Shown: positions 1-6,375 of the stretch, one piece after another
Layout of the letters: each line of letters opens with the position of its first letter
Position numbering within the stretch: the first letter of the stretch is position 1
From: Bacteroidales bacterium
GTDB taxonomy: Bacteria; Bacteroidota; Bacteroidia; Bacteroidales; UBA3663
Direction of reading: 5' to 3'
DNA length: 18,958 nucleotides
NCBI GenBank assembly: GCA_004557315.1
Contig: SFEH01000029.1
Span: 1-18,958 of the forward strand
Translations under genes and position numbers: made by a program
Notes under the pieces: generated by a model
The model's input: only the letters and a program-made list of their open reading frames with translations
Databases searched by the model: none
What the model was told of the DNA's origin: nothing

Positions 1-1
1 C

Positions 2-154
2 TACACCATGATGGGGTGCTGCAAGGAAGCCGGTGCAGATTTCCGAAAGTGGACGAACTATTTCCTGGAACACATCCACGAGTATGACAATGACCTGTCT
101 AAACCTCTGGACGACTTCCTCCCAGCAACACTCATGGAAAAAGGCTTGATTTAG
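2..154 (+). CDS. IS66-family transposase, C-terminal fragment
   Basis: The frame opens at base 2 and runs 50 codons to a TAG at 152-154. The window edge cuts off the 5' part, so whether the full gene is intact cannot be judged. The residues YTMMGCCKEAG, then FLEHIHEYDND and a final DFLPATLMEKG, match what I know of the C-terminal element of Bacteroidetes IS66 (Tnp66) transposases, which ends soon after the catalytic DDE core. The reading is recognition from memory of the family, not alignment. It implies an insertion sequence extending to the left of the window, with its right end somewhere between 155 and about 450. Confidence 0.75.
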   Translation, partial: YTMMGCCKEAGADFRKWTNYFLEHIHEYDNDLSKPLDDFLPATLMEKGLI

Positions 155-452
155 ACTCGTCTCCAACCGTCTCTGACAAACTCCAACAATTTCTTCAAAC
201 TTCTACAAGTATCTCTGAGAATCTCCAAGGTTTTCAGAGAATACTTTGTGACATTTGCAAGATGGGGGTTGCCGAATGCTTACTGATTAATTGTATAACT
301 CATTATTTTGCTACCTATGAAGATACAATTCGCGAAATCAAATGGAAACTAAAACATATAATTTTGCAGCTTTTTGTTTCCGAAGGCAACTCGGTATCAA
401 CTCGAACCCTTCTCGAAGGTAACTCGAAGGATCAGGCTTTATTCAGAAAAAG
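155..452. other. Gene-free stretch after the transposase; probable right end of the IS
   Basis: I see no convincing gene here. A possible 84-codon frame starting at 262 runs through the terminator hairpin at 453-490 and looks spurious. From about 158 to 230 the plus strand is a degenerate series of 9-10 base units built around TCTCCAAC, TCTCTGAC and ACTCCAAC. A 13-base direct repeat with one mismatch, CGAAGGCAACTCG at 381-393 and CGAAGGTAACTCG at 414-426, lies further on. The right inverted repeat of the IS should be somewhere in this stretch, but it cannot be placed without the left end. Confidence 0.4.
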
Positions 453-490
453 CAAAATGACAGCAAAGCCTTTCGCTTTCTGTCATTTTG
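453..490 (-). terminator. Strong intrinsic terminator after the outer-membrane protein gene
   Basis: CAAAATGACAG (453-463) pairs perfectly with CTGTCATTTTG (480-490). After one bulged C, AAAGC pairs with GCTTT, leaving a five-base loop. Read on the minus strand the hairpin is followed by GCTTTTTC. It sits about 45 bases past the stop codon of the minus-strand barrel gene, the expected place for its terminator. Confidence 0.8.
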
Positions 491-534
491 TCATTATCAG
501 ATTTCTGATTTGTTGAAGAAAAATTGATTGCTTG

Positions 535-1425
535 TCAGAGTATTCTGCCTGTGAGGCGGAAAGTCATCTGTGGCCAGAACTGCACCTTGCTCATCACGTC
601 GCTCACACCATCGATGCCATCGGCTTCAGCGTCATAGCTGACTTCGCTTGCACTCTTGATGGTTGGCTTGCCATGCATCCATGCGCCTATTTCAAACTGG
701 AATCCGACACGCTTCTTTGGAATGGCACGTCCGAAGCCGATGCCGAAGTATGGCTTCACTTTCTTTGTTGCAACAGAGAGATCGACCTTGCCGTCACTGT
801 TTTCCTTCAGCTGGAATGTCTGTTCGTCGATATTGAACTTCACAGAGTTCTCAATATCGCTGATGCGCATGTCAGAAGGGAGCTGTTTGTTGATGCTCAA
901 TGCCTGCTGATAGACCTGCCACCATGCAGCATCGGCTGTTCCGTTCAAAGAGATGAAATCCTCCTGACCGACGAACATACCTGCAGTGAGATGGAAACCA
1001 CTGCGTGCAGAAGGGTAATACTCGATCATTGCCTTGAATGCTCCGAAGTTGACCTTGGCATCAACATCGACATTGATGTCGGTGCTTGGGCAATCGAGAT
1101 TGTCGATGCGCGAGTAACCTGGCATATTGCCCACCTGTGAATTGTAGAGGTTGATGTTGGCATTCAGATCGCGGATCTTGCCGCGCAATTCACTTGAAGA
1201 AACATCAAAGTCGGTGCCGATGGTGAGCTTTGGCAGGTTGTAGCCCAAAACCAGGACGAGGTGATCGCTGACTACAGGCATGGATACCTCAATGCCTGCT
1301 CCCATAAGGCCTGTTTCGATGCCTACGCCCACATTGTGGAAAGCCTCCATCTTGTTGTAACTCTGTGCAAGGGCACTTGATGCAACTATGGCTGAAAGAG
1401 CCGCTGTTGTTAATAGTCTTTTCAT
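535..1425 (-). CDS. Secreted outer-membrane beta-barrel protein, function unknown
   Basis: This 296-residue protein begins with a clear signal peptide: MKRLL, a hydrophobic stretch of Ala, Val and Ser, and a probable cleavage after SALAQ at residue 21. The mature part alternates polar and hydrophobic residues in strand-like blocks (GVGIETGLMGAG, LVLVLGYNLP, GFHLTAGMFVG, KPYFGIGFGRA, GFQFEIGAWMHG) and ends in a strand-like MTFRLTGRIL, as barrel proteins often do. I recognise no specific family. It begins 69 bases after the end of metY on the same strand, with a perfect hairpin between them, so it may be partly co-transcribed. No clean promoter is visible in the gap. A 202-codon frame on the opposite strand is a shadow. 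Confidence 0.8.
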   Translation of the reverse strand: MKRLLTTAALSAIVASSALAQSYNKMEAFHNVGVGIETGLMGAGIEVSMPVVSDHLVLVLGYNLPKLTIGTDFDVSSSELRGKIRDLNANINLYNSQVGNMPGYSRIDNLDCPSTDINVDVDAKVNFGAFKAMIEYYPSARSGFHLTAGMFVGQEDFISLNGTADAAWWQVYQQALSINKQLPSDMRISDIENSVKFNIDEQTFQLKENSDGKVDLSVATKKVKPYFGIGFGRAIPKKRVGFQFEIGAWMHGKPTIKSASEVSYDAEADGIDGVSDVMSKVQFWPQMTFRLTGRIL

Positions 1426-1449
1426 AAGAAGTGTTTAGATATTTCAGAT

Positions 1450-1474
1450 TTATGCGAAACGGAATTTCGCATAA
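1450..1474 (-). promoter_or_regulatory. Perfect 10-bp hairpin between metY and the barrel gene
   Basis: TTATGCGAAA (1450-1459) and TTTCGCATAA (1465-1474) form a perfect 10-bp stem. The loop is CGGAA on the plus strand, which is UUCCG in the minus-strand message. It begins 21 bases past the metY stop. On the minus strand no U-tract follows; the run of six T is on the other side. It is therefore not a textbook terminator for metY and may instead be a 3'-end stabiliser or processing site. The hairpin after cysK has the same loop. Confidence 0.7.
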
Positions 1475-1494
1475 CTGTTTTTTATGTTGGGGTG

Positions 1495-2775
1495 TTATCC
1501 CATCTTTGCCATTGCCTGTTCGAGGTCGGCAATGATGTCCTCGACATTCTCGATACCCACTGAAAGGCGCACGAGGTCAGGAGCAACGCCTGCTTCACGG
1601 AGTTGTTCCTCACTCATCTGACGGTGAGTGTGCGATGCTGGGTGGAGCACACAGGTGCGAGCATCAGCCACATGTGTCACGATAGAGATAAAGTCGAGAT
1701 TATCCATGAACTTGATAGCGTCTTCGCGTGTGCCCTTGAGTCCGAAGGCAATGACACCGCATGAGCCATTAGGCATATATTTCTGAGCGAGAGGGTAGTA
1801 CTTGTTGGATGGGAGTCCTGCATAGTTGACCCAACCCACGCGAGGGTTCTTCTCAAGCCACTCTGCCACTGCCTGTGCATTGGCGCAATGCTGCTTCATG
1901 CGCAAGGCGAGAGTCTCGAGTCCGAGGTTGAGGAGGAAAGAGTTCTGTGGGGCAGGGATGCTGCCGAGGTCACGCATCAGCTGGCTGACGAGCTTGGTGG
2001 TGTATGCACCCTTGCCGAAAGCCTTGGTATAGGTCAGGCCGTGATAACTCTCGTCGGGAGTAGTGAGGCCAGGGAACTTATCGGCATATTTCTCCCAGTC
2101 GAAGTTACCACTGTCGCATACTGCACCGCCCACTTGTGTAGCATGTCCGTCCATGTACTTGGTAGTGGAATGAGTCACGATGTCGCAACCCCATTCGAAA
2201 GGACGGCAGTTGATAGGAGTGGCAAAGGTGTTATCGACGATGAGAGGCACGCCATGCTTGTGAGCCATCTTGGCAAAACGCTCGATGTCGAACACGCAGC
2301 CGCCAGGGTTGGAGATGGTCTCGCCAAAGAAACACTTGGTGTTCTCCTTGAAACAAGCCTCGATCTTCTCGTCTGGCCATTCAGGATCGACATAAGTACA
2401 TTCGATGCCGAGCTTCTTCATCGTCACACCAAAGAGGTTGTAGGTGCCGCCGTAGATATTGTTGGATGTGATGAAGTGGTCGCCAGCCTGACAGATATTG
2501 AACACTGCATAGAAGTTGGCAGCCTGACCAGAAGAAGTGAGCACACAGCCCACGCCACCCTCAAGGGCATTGATTTTCTTGGCTACAGCATCGTTGGTAG
2601 GATTGGCAAGACGTGTATAGAAATAGCCGTTGTCCTCAAGGTCGAACAGACGAGCCATCTGTTCGCTGGTGTCGTATTTGAATGTTGTTGACTGATAGAT
2701 TGGCAGCTGCTGTGGTTCGCCCTTGCTTGGCTTCCAGCCGCCATGAATACAGATTGTTTCGAGATTCTTTTTCAT
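1495..2775 (-). CDS. metY: O-acetylhomoserine sulfhydrylase (aminocarboxypropyltransferase)
   Basis: This PLP enzyme of the Cys/Met metabolism family makes homocysteine from O-acetylhomoserine and sulfide in the cytoplasm. It has 426 residues, the usual length. Visible landmarks are the opening ETICIHGGW, the phosphate-contacting YTR at 53-55, SSGQAA at 81-86, the cofactor-ring Asp in DNTFATP (D181), and the Schiff-base lysine K206 in THSTTKYMDGH. The frame stays open upstream to 2883, but a -7 box at 2820-2827 falls inside that extension and the extra residues match nothing in the family, so I start at MKKNLET. Members of the family can be confused with cystathionine gamma-synthase. The length and the N-terminal motif favour MetY. 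Confidence 0.93.
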   Translation of the reverse strand: MKKNLETICIHGGWKPSKGEPQQLPIYQSTTFKYDTSEQMARLFDLEDNGYFYTRLANPTNDAVAKKINALEGGVGCVLTSSGQAANFYAVFNICQAGDHFITSNNIYGGTYNLFGVTMKKLGIECTYVDPEWPDEKIEACFKENTKCFFGETISNPGGCVFDIERFAKMAHKHGVPLIVDNTFATPINCRPFEWGCDIVTHSTTKYMDGHATQVGGAVCDSGNFDWEKYADKFPGLTTPDESYHGLTYTKAFGKGAYTTKLVSQLMRDLGSIPAPQNSFLLNLGLETLALRMKQHCANAQAVAEWLEKNPRVGWVNYAGLPSNKYYPLAQKYMPNGSCGVIAFGLKGTREDAIKFMDNLDFISIVTHVADARTCVLHPASHTHRQMSEEQLREAGVAPDLVRLSVGIENVEDIIADLEQAMAKMG

Positions 2776-2819
2776 ATATATATTGTATATTTTTGATTTT
2801 CTATGTATAAAAACAGATG

Positions 2820-2827
2820 CAAATATA
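2820..2827 (-). promoter_or_regulatory. Promoter -7 box for metY
   Basis: The minus strand reads TATATTTG, an exact match to the Bacteroidetes TAnnTTTG box. It lies 45 bases upstream of the chosen metY start and leaves a short leader with no room for a known SAM riboswitch. No good TTTG -33 element is seen. Confidence 0.5.
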
Positions 2828-2875
2828 AGCAAAATTCTAATATATTGTATTTTTTTGTGTTGTTTTGTTAATAAA

Positions 2876-2907
2876 TTTCGCACATTTATTTATTTGTCGT
2901 ATCTTTG
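2876..2907 (+). promoter_or_regulatory. Probable promoter for the OPT transporter
   Basis: TATCTTTG at 2900-2907 matches the Bacteroidetes -7 consensus TAnnTTTG. TTTC at 2876-2879 is one base off the -33 TTTG, with a 20-base spacer. Transcription from here would give a leader of roughly 180 bases before the ATG at 3093, containing both nonamer arrays. Confidence 0.6.
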
Positions 2908-2931
2908 CAAGGTAGTTTTAAACTTAATGGA

Positions 2932-2983
2932 GAAGTTAAAGGAGATAAAGAAGATAAAGGATATAAAGACAAATGTGTTAGTC
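2932..2983 (+). repeat. Nonamer array GRAGWTAAA, 4 units plus tail (left arm)
   Basis: Four consecutive 9-base units fit GRAGWTAAA: GAAGTTAAA, GGAGATAAA, GAAGATAAA and GGATATAAA (2932-2967, the last with one deviation). A tail GACAAATGTGTT follows and resembles the tails of the other two arrays in the window. It lies in the leader of the OPT gene, inverted relative to the array at 3028-3074. Confidence 0.8.
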
Positions 2984-3027
2984 TTTAGATAATTTTCATT
3001 TATCTTCATATATTATTATCGACAGTG

Positions 3028-3074
3028 CAACTATCGTCTTTATCTCCTTTATCTTCTTTAACTTCTTTAACTCC
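3028..3074 (-). repeat. Nonamer array, 4 units plus tail, inverted (right arm)
   Basis: Read on the minus strand, four units (GGAGTTAAA, GAAGTTAAA, GAAGATAAA, GGAGATAAA at 3074-3039) run into GACGATAGTTG. The plus-strand message therefore reads CAACTATCGTC, then pyrimidine-rich units ending TTTAACTCC, then 18 A-rich bases and the ATG of the OPT gene. Against the left arm, 35 of 39 positions are complementary by my count. A long imperfect hairpin with a loop of about 65 bases is therefore possible in the leader. Confidence 0.8.
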
Positions 3075-3092
3075 TAAAAACAAAAATCAATC

Positions 3093-5096
3093 ATGGAAGA
3101 AAACAAGAATCAGACTGGTTTGCCTGAAAATGCAATGCGCGAATTGCGTGAAGGCGAAACCTACGAGCCGATCATGCCGGCTCAAAGTAATCCGCGAGAA
3201 GTGACCGTTTGGTCGGTGGTTTGGGGCTTGCTCATGGCAGTACTGTTCAGTGCCGCTGCTGCCTATCTTGGACTCAAGGTCGGACAGGTCTTTGAGGCTG
3301 CCATACCTATTGCCATCATCGCTGTCGGATTGTCGAGTGCCACCAAGCGCAAGGGCGCACTTGGCGAGAATGTCATCATCCAGAGCATCGGTGCGTGTAG
3401 TGGTGTGATAGTAGCCGGTGCCATCTTCACGCTCCCTGCACTCTACATCATTCAGGCCAAGCATCCTGAAATAACAGTCAATTTCATGCAGGTGTTCCTC
3501 TCTTCATTGCTCGGAGGCATCCTCGGCATCCTTTTCCTCATTCCGTTCCGCAAGTTCTTTGTCAAGGATCAGCATGGCAAGTATCCTTTCCCAGAGGCAA
3601 CAGCCACAACGCAGGTTCTCGTATCGGGCGAGAAGGGCGGTTCGCAGGCAAAGCCATTGCTCATTGCGGGTCTCATCGGCGGACTCTATGACTTTGTAGT
3701 CTCGACCTTTGGAGCATGGGCTGAATCGTTCTCGACACGTGCCATTGCCGGAGGAGCCTATCTTGCGGAGAAAGCCAAACTCATGTTCAGCATCAACACC
3801 AGTGCGGCTGTGCTCGGTCTCGGCTATATCGTCGGACTCAAGTATGCTGCCATCATCTGTGCAGGTTCGGCTCTCGTGTGGTTTGTGCTCGTGCCGCTTC
3901 TCCCTCTCCTGGGCGATGGTATGCTTCAGACACTCAATCCAACTTTCGACCTCGCTGAGATGGGCAGTGTAGCCGACATGTCGCCTGAAGCCATCTTCAA
4001 GACTTTTGCACGTCACATCGGTATCGGTGGTATCGCCATGGCAGGTCTCATCGGCATCATCAAGCAGTGGGGTATCATCAAGGGCTCGATCTCGCTTGCA
4101 GGACGCGAGCTGAAAGGTTCGGGTGCAGGCAATAAGGTTGTGGAGCGCACACAGCGCGACATCTCAATGAAGATCATCGCCGTTGGTGTCATCGTGGCTC
4201 TCATCGTCACCTTCCTCTTCTTCTACATGGGAGTGGTCGATTTCAACCTGCTCTATGCCGTAGTGGGTATTCTCGTGATTGGTATCATCGCCTTCCTTTT
4301 CACCACAGTAGCAGCCAATGCCATTGCCATCGTTGGCACCAACCCAGTATCGGGCATGACACTCATGACGCTCATCCTTGCCAGTGTCATCATGGTGGCA
4401 GTAGGCTTGAAGGGTTCGGCTGGAATGATTGCAGCACTCGTCATGGGCGGTGTGGTTTGTACGGCACTTTCTACTGCTGGCGGTTTCATCACCGACCTCA
4501 AGATCGGCTACTGGCTCGGCACAACACCAGCCAAGCAGGAGAGCTGGAAGTTCCTCGGCGTGTTGGTCAGTGCAGCTACCGTAGGCGGTGTGATGATCAT
4601 CCTCAACAAGACCTATGGCTTCGTGGGTGACAATGCCCTTGTTGCTCCACAGGCCAATGCCATGGCAGCAGTCATCGAGCCACTGATGTCGGGAACAGGC
4701 GCACCTTGGTATCTCTATGCCATTGGCGCAATCCTTGCCGTGGTGCTCAATTTCTTCGGCGTTCCAGCACTTGCCTTCGCCCTTGGTATGTTCATCCCTA
4801 TGGATCTCAATGCTCCGTTGCTTGTGGGTGGCGCAATCAACTGGTATGTGACCACACGCAGCAAGGATCAAGCTCTCAACAACGCACGCGGAGAGAAGGG
4901 CACCTTGCTCGCTTCGGGCTTCATTGCTGGAGGTGCGCTCATGGGTGTCGTATCGGCAGGTATCAGATTCGCAGGCATCGAGTTCGACAATTCGGCATGG
5001 CTTGCCAACTCTTGGAGTGAAGTGCTATCGCTCGTGATGTACGTCATCCTCATCCTCTTCTTGGTGAAATATACGATGAAGGCTGACAAGATCTGA
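3093..5096 (+). CDS. OPT-family oligopeptide transporter
   Basis: This 667-residue polytopic inner-membrane protein should import short peptides, or possibly metal chelates as some OPT members do, driven by the proton gradient. It shows about 14-16 hydrophobic segments, starting near residue 45 with VWGLLMAVLFSAAAAYLGLK. Conserved OPT features follow: the loop KFFVKDQHGKYPFPEATATTQ around 150-170, NPVSGMT near 425, and a C-terminal half with FGVPALAFALGMFIP and ending in LILFLVKYT. The length fits the bacterial OPT branch. It stands alone on the plus strand between its own promoter and a strong terminator. The start is fixed by MEENKNQTG after an A-rich leader. Confidence 0.93.
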   Translation: MEENKNQTGLPENAMRELREGETYEPIMPAQSNPREVTVWSVVWGLLMAVLFSAAAAYLGLKVGQVFEAAIPIAIIAVGLSSATKRKGALGENVIIQSIGACSGVIVAGAIFTLPALYIIQAKHPEITVNFMQVFLSSLLGGILGILFLIPFRKFFVKDQHGKYPFPEATATTQVLVSGEKGGSQAKPLLIAGLIGGLYDFVVSTFGAWAESFSTRAIAGGAYLAEKAKLMFSINTSAAVLGLGYIVGLKYAAIICAGSALVWFVLVPLLPLLGDGMLQTLNPTFDLAEMGSVADMSPEAIFKTFARHIGIGGIAMAGLIGIIKQWGIIKGSISLAGRELKGSGAGNKVVERTQRDISMKIIAVGVIVALIVTFLFFYMGVVDFNLLYAVVGILVIGIIAFLFTTVAANAIAIVGTNPVSGMTLMTLILASVIMVAVGLKGSAGMIAALVMGGVVCTALSTAGGFITDLKIGYWLGTTPAKQESWKFLGVLVSAATVGGVMIILNKTYGFVGDNALVAPQANAMAAVIEPLMSGTGAPWYLYAIGAILAVVLNFFGVPALAFALGMFIPMDLNAPLLVGGAINWYVTTRSKDQALNNARGEKGTLLASGFIAGGALMGVVSAGIRFAGIEFDNSAWLANSWSEVLSLVMYVILILFLVKYTMKADKI

Positions 5097-5114
5097 TCAC
5101 GGTGATAAGCATAT

Positions 5115-5164
5115 AACAATGGGAGATACAGAAATAGCCTGCATCTCCCATTTGTTATTTTTTT
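5115..5164 (+). terminator. Intrinsic terminator of the OPT gene
   Basis: ATGGGAGAT (5119-5127) pairs perfectly with ATCTCCCAT (5143-5151). The outer AACA/TGTT pairs lengthen the stem, and TTATTTTTTT follows. It is 22 bases past the OPT stop. The same sequence, slightly changed, occurs at 9371-9402 inside the signal-peptide region of the metallopeptidase gene, so this terminator seems to come from duplicated coding DNA. Confidence 0.85.
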
Positions 5165-5340
5165 AGTTTTGATGGAAACAATATTAGAGAAGCTGCATTG
5201 TTATATATTCGCTCTTTCTTGATGTCTCCGTCAAGAAGGTTTTCGTCAAATTCTGGATTGCCCATCAAGGCACCAGCGACATAGCCTGTAGCCAAGATTA
5301 CTAATCCGTAAATGGTAGCCTTAGTCTTTGTCAAAATCAT
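5155..5340 (-). pseudogene. Truncated copy of the octapeptide-repeat protein gene
   Basis: The 61-residue frame (MILTKTKATIYG to SKLKK) matches the first 48 residues of the protein at 9444-10451. Shared are the membrane segment YGLVILATGYVAGA, the motif DENLLDGDIKK, and YNN. After that the similarity jumps. The DNA that follows (TTTCCATCAA, then ATGGGAGATGCAG on the minus strand) corresponds to the junction between the intact gene and the metallopeptidase start, so about 850 bases of coding sequence appear deleted. The promoter -7 box is preserved at 5388-5395. A short expressed membrane peptide is possible, but a deletion remnant is the simpler reading. The stop codon overlaps the OPT terminator. 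Confidence 0.8.
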
Positions 5341-5387
5341 AATCGATGTCTTTAAAATCTTTAGTTGCTATGTTTGTCTTTGTTCCT

Positions 5388-5395
5388 CAAAGATA
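5388..5395 (-). promoter_or_regulatory. Conserved -7 box in front of the truncated copy
   Basis: The minus strand reads TATCTTTG, about 48 bases upstream of the remnant's ATG. That is the same box and almost the same distance as in the intact copy (10498-10505). No -33 TTTG is visible at the right spacing, and the box lies just beyond the 3' end of the PrsW gene. Confidence 0.45.
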
Positions 5396-5409
5396 TTATC
5401 GCATACACT

Positions 5410-6369
5410 TCAGCCTGTGATGGCCTTCATATCCTCACGGCTGATTGGCGCGAGAGGCTTGAGAATGCTCATGCCTGCAAGTCCTACTCTTTCTTTCAGG
5501 GCTGTCATCTCTTTCACCATACCATTCCAGCGCTCGCGTTCCTCAGGAGTCTCCATATCGTCCATTCCTGCCTCATGCAGCATGATCCTGCCTTTGGCCT
5601 CGACCTTCAGCTCGAGCGCGAGCTGCACATAGCACAGCATATCGAAGAAGACCTCTGGGTCGAACTGTTCGCGCACCTTCATCAGGTATTGACCTGTAGG
5701 AGTCTCGTCGAGCCGGCCTTCTTGAATGTCTCCGAGCATTTTGACATCGTTATCGATGCTGTGGTCGAGCCATTTCTCAATCCATCGGTCATTGTAGGAG
5801 CTGATGCCGATAAAGATGAGCAGAAAGACGATGACGACTATGACGAGCTGGAAAAGAGGTGACAGCAGGTGGGCATTGAAGGCTCCGTGGATGATGAGCG
5901 AAGGGAACAGGGCTATCACCCTGCCATAGCGCATCATGCCACTAAGACTGAAAAGCCAGATCGACAGGAAGAGCGAAGTGCATCCGATATGCATGACCGA
6001 TGTGCCAAGACCACGGAACAGTGATGTGGCAAAGAGCATATCGGGATTGTAATAGCCATAGAGTGCATTCTCGACCAATGAGAAGCCTGCACCGACAGCA
6101 CCAGCATAGCACATCGCCTCGACCATGAACGCTATGCGGTTGAAGCGGAAGAGCAGAAGCGCGGCACAGCCTTTCAGTATCTCCTCAATCAGTGGAGCAT
6201 AGAATGGCAGTTCGTATCGGCTGCTGATGTCGGCCCCGAGCAAAGATAGGCCGCAGGAAACGGCACCCAATGCCAAGGCAAGTACAAGGACTTTCCATTT
6301 CACGAGCTTGAAACCATCGAGCGACTTCAAGATGATGACGTAGAGCAGGATAGGAATAATGCTGACCAT
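5410..6369 (-). CDS. PrsW-family intramembrane protease
   Basis: This 319-residue protein has about seven hydrophobic segments in its first 190 residues and then a soluble, charged C-terminal tail of about 125 residues. It carries the PrsW/CPBP-like motifs in order: EE with a nearby Lys (E62, E63, K66 in LIEEILKG), FSLVEN (E100, N101), H127 in SVMHIG, and IIHGAFN (H161, N165). PrsW proteases cut membrane proteins inside the bilayer; the Bacillus member acts on an anti-sigma factor. The soluble tail is not part of the core family that I know. The gene starts 6 bases after the metallopeptidase gene ends, so it is the last gene of that operon. The substrate is unknown, and the single-span protein encoded first in the operon is a candidate by position only. 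Confidence 0.85.
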   Translation of the reverse strand: MVSIIPILLYVIILKSLDGFKLVKWKVLVLALALGAVSCGLSLLGADISSRYELPFYAPLIEEILKGCAALLLFRFNRIAFMVEAMCYAGAVGAGFSLVENALYGYYNPDMLFATSLFRGLGTSVMHIGCTSLFLSIWLFSLSGMMRYGRVIALFPSLIIHGAFNAHLLSPLFQLVIVVIVFLLIFIGISSYNDRWIEKWLDHSIDNDVKMLGDIQEGRLDETPTGQYLMKVREQFDPEVFFDMLCYVQLALELKVEAKGRIMLHEAGMDDMETPEERERWNGMVKEMTALKERVGLAGMSILKPLAPISREDMKAITG

Positions 6370-6375
6370 AGCAAA

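Noticed and set aside
262..516. 84-codon plus-strand frame in the gap after the transposase
   Set aside because: It runs through the strong terminator hairpin at 453-490, has no promoter or family resemblance, and its composition looks like non-coding DNA.
532..1140. 202-codon plus-strand frame
   Set aside because: It is fully antisense to the barrel protein, which has a clear signal peptide and strand pattern; a shadow frame.
2776..2819. SAM riboswitch before metY
   Set aside because: The probable leader is only about 40 bases, AT-rich, with no stable fold, too short for known classes.
2776..2883. 36-residue N-terminal extension of MetY
   Set aside because: The -7 box at 2820-2827 lies inside it, the residues do not fit the family, and MKKNLETICIHGG is the usual start.
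4164..4871. 235-codon minus-strand frame inside the OPT gene
   Set aside because: It is rich in His, Glu, Asp and Cys, as expected for the complement of membrane-protein codons; a shadow frame.
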